From NCBI GenBank assembly GCA_937872895.1, contig CALMUP010000019.1:62001-126000 (forward strand): a stretch of 64,000 bases of DNA. The letters run 5' to 3'. The notes beneath the pieces were generated by a model. That model had not been told where the DNA came from, did not search any database, and saw only the letters and a list, made by a program, of their open reading frames with translations. Positions 57,065 to 64,000 of this stretch are shown piece after piece; position 1 is the first letter of the stretch, and each line of letters begins with the position of its first letter. A program made the position numbers and the translations under genes. The stretch comes from an uncultured Verrucomicrobiota bacterium (GTDB lineage Bacteria; Verrucomicrobiota; Kiritimatiellia; CAIVKH01).

Positions 57065-59905
57065 ATGATACGTCGTCTGCTTCTATTGCTCGTGCTGGCC
57101 GCCGGCCCCTTGTCCGCCCAGGAACCGGTGCTCAGCAAAACCGTGCGGGCCCTGCCCGGAATCAACCCGACCCCGTTCCTTCAGTACGAGGATGCGACGG
57201 CCCGCCAGGTCGAGATCTCCGGCATCTGGAACCTGTGGTCGAACCGGGTTCCCCTCACACGCAAGGACGGCGTGTGGCAGCTCGACGTCCGCACCTTGAA
57301 GCTCAAGCCCGGTCGCCACGAGTACAAGTTCATTGTCAACGGGGTCTGGGAGCCGGGCGACAACCGTGCGTTCTACATCGACGATAACGGGGTGCTGATT
57401 CGGCCGCCCAACGTGGTCGTAAAGGCACTGCACGAGGCCCCGAATGAAATCCTTGTCTTTCTCAACCGGGTGCTGAAGGGGAACGAAAACGTGCGCATCT
57501 CCCTCGAATCGGGCATCCCGGTCAAGGAGGTGCTCGTATCCACCGGCAAGGAGGAAGGTCGTTCGCGCGGCCACATGATCACCGCCGGGACGCTGACCTT
57601 CCTCTTTGATCCATCGGCCTATGGCATCACGGTGAGACCGACGGATGTCGTTGCCGTGGCTGGAAACTTCAATTACTGGAACGGCAGCGGCGGCCCGAAC
57701 GATTTATGGCGGTTGCAGGATACGGATGGTGACGGCATCTGGCAGTTGTCAATGACCCTCGACGGGTTGCGCAAGGCCGCGAACGAACCGGACTTCCTCT
57801 TTCGCTTCGTCGTCAACGGTTCGCAATGGTTGAACCCGCTTGCGGAAGCGCCTAACGTGGTCGCCGACGGCAGCGGTAACCGCAACTACCGCATCGATCC
57901 CGGCGCAACCGGCAGCTCGGTGCTGAAGGTCATCACCGTCGAACCGATCCCGGTGGATACCATCCAGGTGCTGGTCATCGAAGGCCTGGCCGACCGCAAG
58001 GCCTGGCACCAGGTGACGCCCGGCGCGGTCATGAACCGCTTCGTTTCCGACAAGGCGCTTGGCGTGACCCTCAACCGTGAACAAAACGCCACGACCTACC
58101 GGATCTTCGCCCCGCGCGCCACCCAGGTGGACCTGTGCCTGTTCGACACGCCGGAATTCGAGGTCCACAAACCCGAGTACAAGCGGCTGACCCCGCGTGA
58201 ACGGTACCCGATGTGGAAGGACGAGACCGACGGGGTGTGGGAAATCACCCTGCTCGGCCTCGACATCGGCGAATACTACTCCTTCACCATCGACGGCCCG
58301 GCCGGTCGCGGCGAAGGATTCAACCGTGACGCCTTCGTATCCGACCCGTATGGCCTCGCCTCGGCCCACGCGGAGAACAACACCATTGTCATCGACCCCG
58401 ACGCGACCAACAAGTGGTTTGCCGGGTGGTCGAACCAGACCTTCCGCGCCCCCGACTTCCAGGACATGGTCATCTACGAAGCGCACCTGCGCGACCTGAC
58501 CATGCACCCGTCCTCGCTGGTGCCCGCCCACCTGCGGGGCACGTATGCCGGACTTCTCGCCACCGCAGGCACCGGAACCGGACTTGACCACCTGAAGGAC
58601 ATGGGCGTGAACATGATCGAATTCCTGCCCTTGCAGGAGTTCAACAACGGGGTCGGCGAATACAACTGGGGCTACACGACAGTCCACTACTTCGCCCCCG
58701 AAGCCTCGTTTGGCCGCGAACCACTGAAGGGATCGCAGTACTACGAACTTAAAAACATGGTGAACGAGCTGCACCGTCACGGCTTCGGCGTGATGCTGGA
58801 TGTGGTGTACAACCATGTCGGCTGGCCGAACCTGTTTGCCCACATCGACCGCAAGTACTTCTTCCGCCTCACCCCGACCTATGACTACCTGAGCTTCAGC
58901 GGCGTCGGCAACGACTTCAAATCCGAGTCGCCCATGGCCCGCAAGTTCATAGTCGAGAACATCAAGTTCCTCGTCCGCGAATTCAAGATCGACGGCTTCC
59001 GCTGGGACCTCGCCGAGCTGATCGACATGGAGACCCTGATGGAGGCGAAGCGCGAGGCCGAGAAGATCAATCCGCGCGTGATCATGGTTTCGGAACCGTG
59101 GAGCTTCCGCGGCAATCACAAGGATCAACTGCGCGGCACCGGCTGGGCCGCCTGGAACAACGACTTCCGCTACGCCGGCAAGGACTTTGCCCGTGGCCGC
59201 GCGAACCGCGACACCATGAAGAAGGTCATCGCCGGCTCGACCGAACTGTGGACGGACAACCCGTTGCAGTCGGTGAACTACGTGGAGAGCCACGACGACA
59301 TGGCCCTGGCCGACGTGCTCAGCTCGCGCCCCGACAAGGACGGCCGCCACCTCACCGAATTCGACGCGCAGATGAACCGCCTCGCCGCCACCCTCGTCTT
59401 CACCTCGCTCGGCATCCCGATGATCAACGAGGGCCAGGAGTTCATGCGCAGCAAACGCGGCATCTCCAACACCTACAACCGGGGCGACGGCGTGAACGCA
59501 ATCCGCTGGACCGACCGCGAACGCCCGATCGCCGCCGAGACCATGGCCTACTACCGCGGCCTGATCCACCTGCGCAGCAGCGAACAGGGTCGCGCCTTCC
59601 GGGTGAAAAGCACCCCGCCGCCCGGCTACCTGAAGTGGATCGAGCCCCCGAATGAACGCCATCTCGGATTCGCCATCAACGCCCCGCGCATCCACCCCGG
59701 CCACGGCTTCGTCGTGCTGCTGAACTCGGACGACCGGCCCGCGACCTTCCGCGTGGACCTCCCGGCCGGCAACTGGCGGGTGATCGGTGACGGAAACAAG
59801 ATCGAGATGGACGGCCTCGACAACTACGAGACCATCACCGGTCCGCGCACCCTGACCATCCGCGTCCCCGACGTGCGCGCCCTGATCATGATGGATGGAT
59901 TCTGA
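57065..59905 (+). CDS. Secreted GH13 pullulanase-type glucan debranching enzyme
   Basis: 946 residues. A signal peptide (RRLLLLLVLAAGPLSAQ) is followed by two glycogen-binding beta domains of the CBM48/AMPK type (about 40-115, 195-275), a third CBM48-like domain (about 330-450), then the GH13 barrel. YNWGYTTVHYFAPE and DVVYNHVG (Asp579 area), FRWDLAEL (nucleophile Asp648), SEPW (acid Glu677) and ESHDD (Asp744) complete the active site; the YNWGY motif is typical of pullulanases and related debranching enzymes. It should cut alpha-1,6 branches in glycogen or pullulan outside the cytoplasm. No other glucan gene is adjacent. Confidence 0.9.
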   Translation: MIRRLLLLLVLAAGPLSAQEPVLSKTVRALPGINPTPFLQYEDATARQVEISGIWNLWSNRVPLTRKDGVWQLDVRTLKLKPGRHEYKFIVNGVWEPGDNRAFYIDDNGVLIRPPNVVVKALHEAPNEILVFLNRVLKGNENVRISLESGIPVKEVLVSTGKEEGRSRGHMITAGTLTFLFDPSAYGITVRPTDVVAVAGNFNYWNGSGGPNDLWRLQDTDGDGIWQLSMTLDGLRKAANEPDFLFRFVVNGSQWLNPLAEAPNVVADGSGNRNYRIDPGATGSSVLKVITVEPIPVDTIQVLVIEGLADRKAWHQVTPGAVMNRFVSDKALGVTLNREQNATTYRIFAPRATQVDLCLFDTPEFEVHKPEYKRLTPRERYPMWKDETDGVWEITLLGLDIGEYYSFTIDGPAGRGEGFNRDAFVSDPYGLASAHAENNTIVIDPDATNKWFAGWSNQTFRAPDFQDMVIYEAHLRDLTMHPSSLVPAHLRGTYAGLLATAGTGTGLDHLKDMGVNMIEFLPLQEFNNGVGEYNWGYTTVHYFAPEASFGREPLKGSQYYELKNMVNELHRHGFGVMLDVVYNHVGWPNLFAHIDRKYFFRLTPTYDYLSFSGVGNDFKSESPMARKFIVENIKFLVREFKIDGFRWDLAELIDMETLMEAKREAEKINPRVIMVSEPWSFRGNHKDQLRGTGWAAWNNDFRYAGKDFARGRANRDTMKKVIAGSTELWTDNPLQSVNYVESHDDMALADVLSSRPDKDGRHLTEFDAQMNRLAATLVFTSLGIPMINEGQEFMRSKRGISNTYNRGDGVNAIRWTDRERPIAAETMAYYRGLIHLRSSEQGRAFRVKSTPPPGYLKWIEPPNERHLGFAINAPRIHPGHGFVVLLNSDDRPATFRVDLPAGNWRVIGDGNKIEMDGLDNYETITGPRTLTIRVPDVRALIMMDGF

Positions 59906-59929
59906 GCCGGTCGCGGTGACGCGGCGCGA

Positions 59930-60301
59930 TCACATCGTCGCGTGTTCGCGCAGTTGCTCGAGGTTGAGGACCTCGAGAGCCCGCTGGTGGGTGGCCCGGA
60001 GGATGACCGGCGGAGCGCACCCGGCCAGGTAGGCCTCACGCCAGCGCGCCGCACATACGCACCAGCGGTCGCCCGGCCGCAACCCCGGAAAACCCCATTC
60101 GGGTCGCGGCGTGGAGAGGTCGTTTCCCCGCTCGCATGAAAAGGCGAGGAACGCCTCGGTCATCTCGGCACAGACGGTATGCGACCCGGAATCCTCCTCG
60201 CAGGTGTGGCAAACGCCATCGCGGAAGAACCCGGTCATCGGAGCCGTACTGCACGGGATCAACGGACCGCCGAGAACATTGCGTTGTGGGCTGGATTTCA
60301 T
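59930..60301 (-). CDS. DUF2237 family protein
   Basis: 123 residues from the ATG at 60301. NVLGGPLIPCSTAPMTGFFR, HTVCAEMTEAFLAFSCERGN, LSTPRPEWGFPGLRPGDRWC and ARWREAYLAGCAPPV are the conserved blocks of DUF2237, a widespread single-domain family with conserved cysteines and unknown function. The longer open frame to 60457 covers the divergent promoter region and is rejected. Confidence 0.9.
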   Translation of the reverse strand: MKSSPQRNVLGGPLIPCSTAPMTGFFRDGVCHTCEEDSGSHTVCAEMTEAFLAFSCERGNDLSTPRPEWGFPGLRPGDRWCVCAARWREAYLAGCAPPVILRATHQRALEVLNLEQLREHATM

Positions 60302-60344
60302 GCCGGATTGTGGTTTCGCTGGTTCTACCCTATCCTGCTCCCCC

Positions 60345-62039
60345 GTGAACGACAACCGGAACCATGCAGGAAAAATCGCCTCGCCCCTGATCGCCTGCAG
60401 CCTGCTCGCCCTCGCGGTGCGCATGACCGCGTGGTGGCTCCTGCAGTCATCGGTCATGCTGACCCCTCCTTCCGGCGGCGGCCACGACCGCTCGCTGTAC
60501 GTGGCGGCGATGGAACGCGTGGCCGACGGGGTGTGGTGGCCGGACGGATCCTTCGACTACCTGCCGTTGTACCCGTGGCTCGGAGGATTGGCCACCCGGC
60601 TGACCGGCAACCCGGTGGCCGCAGCCGCCGCGCTCGGCATTGCCCTCGACACCCTCACCACCGCACTGATCCTGTTGTTCGCCCTGCGCCTCGGTGCTCC
60701 GCGCAACCTGGCCGCACTGGCCGCCTGCCTCTATGCCGCCTATCCCCTCGCCACGATCTACAGCCTGCAGCCGATGCCGAACACCCTGAACGCCTTCGGC
60801 ATAACCGTGTTCGCCGGACTGATCCACGCGCAATGGACGGCGACCCGGCCGCGTCCCATCGTCACGGCACTCACCGGCCTGTTCGGCGGTGTGTTCGCGC
60901 TCGGGTTCGCCGGTCTTCTGCCGATGGCCGCCGCCGCGGCAGCCGCGCTCGCGTGGCGTCACCGCTCGATCCTGCCGGCACTGGCCCTGCTCGCCGGGTT
61001 TGCCTTGCCCCTGACGCCGGTCGCGGTGCACAACACGCGGGCGGAAGGTCGCCTGACCCTCCTCTCCACCCACGGCGGATTGAACCTCTACATGGGCAAT
61101 CACCGCGATGCGACCGGGTATCCGCTGCGCATCCGCGATTTCCGCATGACCGCGCGCGACCTGCTGGCCGATGCCCATCGCCATGCCGAGCAGCAGGCCG
61201 GACGCACCCTCACCCGCGCGGAAAGCTCGGCCTGGTGGAGTGGCCAGGCCCGCACATTCTGGCGCGAGGAACCGGCGCTCGGGGTGTACCTGACCGCGCG
61301 GAAACTCCTGCTGTTCTGGAATCACCGCGAGATGGATGACCTGCGCCTGCTGGAACAGATCCGCCTGACCGATCCCGCGTTCCGCGCCTGGCACGGCACC
61401 CCGTTCGCGGTCTTCGCCTGGGCGGGCTTGATCGGCCTGCTCTACGCACGCAACGCCGCCGCCCCGCGCCTGCTGGTGCTGACCGGCCTGATCGGCCTCG
61501 TCCTGTTTTTTATCACCGCCCGCTACCGCCTGACCTTCGTCCCGCTGTTGAGTGTGCTCGGCGCCGCCGGGCTCCCGGTCTGGTGGGCCCACGTCACCGC
61601 ACGCCGGTGGCGGCATCTCGCAACCGGTGCCCTGTGCGCGGCCGTTGTCGCCGTGCCGTTCAAGGTGCGCGACCAGCGGCCGATCGACCACTACAATGCG
61701 GCGATCATGCTCAGCCAGGCCGGACGCCAGGAAGAAGCCGGTGCGGTGATCGAACAAGGGTTGGTCCTCGCCCCCGGTTTCGGTGAACTGTATTTCGCGC
61801 TCGGCAATGTGCTGTTCCAGCAGGAGCACTTCCTCGAAGCCGCCTCGTCGTTCGAACGCGCCCTCGCCCTGAACCCGAATCAGCCGACCGCCGGCTTCAA
61901 CCTCGTGCTCAGCCTCGCCAAGGCGGGCGAGGTCTGCGCCGCCCGCGACGCGGCGGCGACGATTGCCGGCATGGGATTGGCGGTGGATGCGCGGCTGGAC
62001 GGGTTGCGCCGCGAACTCGACGCGGCGTGTCCGCGGTAG
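60345..62039 (+). CDS. GT39/ArnT-like membrane glycosyltransferase with C-terminal TPRs
   Basis: 564 residues from a GTG at 60345; ATG 60423 is an alternative. About ten membrane helices; the first external loop has GHDRSLYVAAMERVADGV and FDYLPLYPWLGGL, the acidic/aromatic pattern of polyprenol-phosphate-sugar transferases (GT-C fold). After residue about 440, AAIMLSQAGRQEEAGAVIEQ and ELYFALGNVLFQQEHFLEAA are TPR repeats. It would glycosylate lipids or exported proteins at the inner membrane. Acceptor unknown. Confidence 0.75.
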   Translation: MNDNRNHAGKIASPLIACSLLALAVRMTAWWLLQSSVMLTPPSGGGHDRSLYVAAMERVADGVWWPDGSFDYLPLYPWLGGLATRLTGNPVAAAAALGIALDTLTTALILLFALRLGAPRNLAALAACLYAAYPLATIYSLQPMPNTLNAFGITVFAGLIHAQWTATRPRPIVTALTGLFGGVFALGFAGLLPMAAAAAAALAWRHRSILPALALLAGFALPLTPVAVHNTRAEGRLTLLSTHGGLNLYMGNHRDATGYPLRIRDFRMTARDLLADAHRHAEQQAGRTLTRAESSAWWSGQARTFWREEPALGVYLTARKLLLFWNHREMDDLRLLEQIRLTDPAFRAWHGTPFAVFAWAGLIGLLYARNAAAPRLLVLTGLIGLVLFFITARYRLTFVPLLSVLGAAGLPVWWAHVTARRWRHLATGALCAAVVAVPFKVRDQRPIDHYNAAIMLSQAGRQEEAGAVIEQGLVLAPGFGELYFALGNVLFQQEHFLEAASSFERALALNPNQPTAGFNLVLSLAKAGEVCAARDAAATIAGMGLAVDARLDGLRRELDAACPR

Positions 62040-62049
62040 CCCGGCGTGT

Positions 62050-62928
62050 TCAGGTCGCGTCGCGGCCAGCGAGGTGCTCGAGGAACCCGCGCACGAGGCG
62101 GCCGCTGACCCACTGCCGGTACTCGGCGGTGGAGCGGATATCCGAGATCGGCTTCACCGACGCGGCGGCCACCTGTTCGGCACGGGCGATGGTCGCCTCG
62201 TTCAACGGCTGTCCGATCACGGCGCGTTCGACCTCGGGGAGGCGGATCGCGGTCGGAGCGACGCTTCCGAGCGCGACGGCGAACGAGGCGACGACCCCGT
62301 CGCGCACCGAACCGCGGTAGCTGCCCATGATCTTCGAGATGGCCTGCGCGGCGCGCGGGCCGAGCTTTCGGAACAACTCGCGTTCACCCTCGCGGCGCGC
62401 GGGCACGAGGAAACGCACGATCAGTTCATCGGGCGCGAGGTCGATCCTGCGGTAGCCGAGGATAAACGATGCGAGCGGCAATTCGCGCTCGCCGCGCACA
62501 CTGGCCACCACCACGCGGGCCTCGCTGGCCAGCAGGGTCGGGGCGAGATCACCGGCCGGGCTGGCGTTGGCGATGCTGCCCGCGATCGTGCCCATGGCCT
62601 GGATCTGCCCCCCGCCCACGGTGGCGGCGGCTTCGGCGAGAGCGGGGATGGCGGTGCGGATCAGCTCCGAGCGGCGCAACGCCGCGTGGGTGATGCCCGC
62701 GCCGATGACGACCATGCCGTTCTCCCCGCGCAGGACATGCAGCTCGCACAAATTTTTCACATCGATGGCGCGCACGGGGACCGGGCGCGCACCCGACTCC
62801 CATTGCACCATCAAGTCGGTGCCGCCGGCCAGTGGCAAGCCGCGGGTGGCCTCGTTCGCCATCAGGGCCAGCGCTTCGGGCAGGGACGCGGGAAACGCGA
62901 CGTCGAGTTGTTCCATCGGCGTGGTCAT
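62050..62928 (-). CDS. Xanthine-dehydrogenase-family FAD-binding subunit
   Basis: 292 residues. LAGGTDLMVQWE and GTIAGSIANASPAGDLAP are the two FAD-contacting motifs of the CO dehydrogenase/xanthine dehydrogenase medium subunit. It passes electrons from the iron-sulfur subunit to NAD or another acceptor. It overlaps the 2Fe-2S gene by 4 bp. Confidence 0.9.
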   Translation of the reverse strand: MTTPMEQLDVAFPASLPEALALMANEATRGLPLAGGTDLMVQWESGARPVPVRAIDVKNLCELHVLRGENGMVVIGAGITHAALRRSELIRTAIPALAEAAATVGGGQIQAMGTIAGSIANASPAGDLAPTLLASEARVVVASVRGERELPLASFILGYRRIDLAPDELIVRFLVPARREGERELFRKLGPRAAQAISKIMGSYRGSVRDGVVASFAVALGSVAPTAIRLPEVERAVIGQPLNEATIARAEQVAAASVKPISDIRSTAEYRQWVSGRLVRGFLEHLAGRDAT

Positions 62929-63428
62929 GAGGGCTTCCCTTCATCGGCCGGCCAGCGTTCGGCAGCGGCCTGGACGGCCTCGATGATCTTCACATAGCCG
63001 GTGCAGCGGCAGATGTTGCCGGCGTGCGCATCCTTGATCGACTCCTCGTTCACCACCGGATGGCGGCGCAGGAAGGCATAGGACGAGACGAGCATGCCGG
63101 GAATGCAGAAGCCGCACTGCGCCGCACCCTTCTCGAGGTACGAGCGCTGGATCAGGCGGCCGCCGGGAGTCTTCTCCAGTCCCTCGACAGTCAGGATCTC
63201 CGCGCCATCGCGCACCTGTCCCGCGGCGAGCAGGCACGACACCGCGAGTTCGCCGTTGATCATCACCGTGCACGCGCCGCACTCCCCTTCGCCGCACCCT
63301 TCCTTGGTGCCCTTCAGGTCGAGGTCCTCGCGCAACACGTCGAGCAGGCGGCGGGCGGGCGGGAATTGCACCGTGCGGGATTCCCCGTTGATCTTCCAGG
63401 TCCGTTGGATCTTTTTCATGGTCGTCAT
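62925..63428 (-). CDS. Xanthine-dehydrogenase-family 2Fe-2S subunit
   Basis: 167 residues. The plant-type cluster CGEGECGACTV and the second cluster CGFCIPGM ... CRCTGY are complete. The start is ATG 63428 or 63419 (MKKIQRTWK). It links the molybdenum and FAD subunits and overlaps both genes by 4 bp. Confidence 0.9.
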   Translation of the reverse strand: MTTMKKIQRTWKINGESRTVQFPPARRLLDVLREDLDLKGTKEGCGEGECGACTVMINGELAVSCLLAAGQVRDGAEILTVEGLEKTPGGRLIQRSYLEKGAAQCGFCIPGMLVSSYAFLRRHPVVNEESIKDAHAGNICRCTGYVKIIEAVQAAAERWPADEGKPS

Positions 63429-64000
63429 GCGGAGGCGCCGGCGGGTTGGTGCGCGGACAGCGCCTTCAGGATTTTTTCGGGCGTGATGGGCAGGTCGTTG
63501 ATGCGCACCCCGAGCGCGGCCTTCACCGCGTTGGCGATGGCCGGGGCGAGGCCGTCCATCGGCATCTCGCCGACGCCCTTCGCGCCGGGCGCGGCGTGGC
63601 CGTAGGGATATTCGATGAAGGCGATGTCGAACACCGGGATATCGCGCACGGTCGGCACGACATAGGTCTGCATCCGGCTCGCGTCATAGAGCCCGTCCTT
63701 GATGTCGATCTTCTCCATGACCGCGTAACCGAGCGCCTGCACGAGGCCGCCCTCGACCTGGCCCATGGCCAGCACCGGGTTGATCAGCCGGCCGATGTCG
63801 AAGCAGGCGGTGACCTTCTTGACGGTCAGCTCGAGGGTCAAGGCATCGATCTCCACCTCGGCGATGTTGCAGCCCCACGAATAGGACGGATAGGAGTCGC
63901 CCTCGAAGGTCTTCTGGTTCCAGCGCAACGTCTCCGGCAGCTTGAACTGGTTGTACACGCGCAGCGGCCCGTGCTGCTTGAGGTAGGCCGAGGCGACCTC
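63425..64000 (-). CDS. Xanthine-dehydrogenase-family molybdenum-binding subunit (partial)
   Basis: The last 191 residues of the large subunit; the frame stays open to the window edge (EVASAYLKQHGPLRVYNQF at the edge). SWGCNIAEVEIDALTLELTV, then GQVEGGLVQALGYAVMEKID and GAKGVGEMPMDGLAPAIANA, with the catalytic Glu in GVGE, identify the family. The substrate cannot be read from this part. Confidence 0.85.
   Translation of the reverse strand, partial: EVASAYLKQHGPLRVYNQFKLPETLRWNQKTFEGDSYPSYSWGCNIAEVEIDALTLELTVKKVTACFDIGRLINPVLAMGQVEGGLVQALGYAVMEKIDIKDGLYDASRMQTYVVPTVRDIPVFDIAFIEYPYGHAAPGAKGVGEMPMDGLAPAIANAVKAALGVRINDLPITPEKILKALSAHQPAGASA

Overview
The window is a high-GC bacterial chromosome segment split by one complete transposable (Mu-type) prophage. 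The host looks like a member of the Verrucomicrobiota/Kiritimatiellota group. This rests on an exosortase with its own membrane substrate, an H-X9-DG type prepilin, Thr/Asn-rich exported proteins and dense operons with ATGA overlaps. The taxon is an inference, because no rRNA or marker gene is present.

Host, left (1-7,240): the end of a small winged-helix regulator; a three-gene operon of a polytopic membrane protein, an exosortase and a 939-residue VIT-domain protein with a PEP-type C-terminal sorting signal; then feoA-feoB (ferrous iron uptake) on the minus strand.

Prophage (about 7,241-43,522): its ends carry transposase-site-like repeats spaced much as in Mu (three on the left, two inverted on the right). 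The genome is organised inside-out relative to Mu. Repressor, operators, Ner-like gene, a ParB-like gene, MuA, MuB, DUF3164 and many small early genes sit in the middle-left. A leftward arm (14.6 to 7.4 kb) carries a lipoprotein, a patatin, a terminase split into ATPase and nuclease genes, the portal and a D12 DNA methyltransferase. A rightward arm (25.7 to 43.5 kb) carries MuF (fused to an HExxH domain), virion morphogenesis protein, protease/scaffold, capsid and tail genes, several with Sec signal peptides. A 29-bp box precedes both arms and is a candidate late promoter. Two perfect 26-bp palindromes with a parS-like core lie in the repressor and ParB-like genes. A gene-free gap at 24.45-24.66 kb can fold into an RNA with an 11-bp loop-loop interaction and a competing pairing. 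Two arrays of NNGGC pentamers lie just before MuF.

Host, right (43,523-64,000): a minus-strand haem uptake operon hmuTUVS followed by an exported protein, a prepilin-like protein and a TonB-like/PA14 protein. It is preceded by a small gene and a terminator that reads as an attenuator. Without the prophage this operon would lie about 0.1 kb upstream of feoAB, so the phage has split one iron-acquisition locus. Further right are an orphan TRAP solute-binding protein, an iron-type alcohol dehydrogenase with an ABM-domain protein, an exported peroxiredoxin, an ABC-F ATPase, a secreted pullulanase-like GH13 enzyme, a DUF2237 protein, a GT39-like/TPR membrane protein and a xanthine-dehydrogenase-type molybdoenzyme whose large subunit runs off the end.
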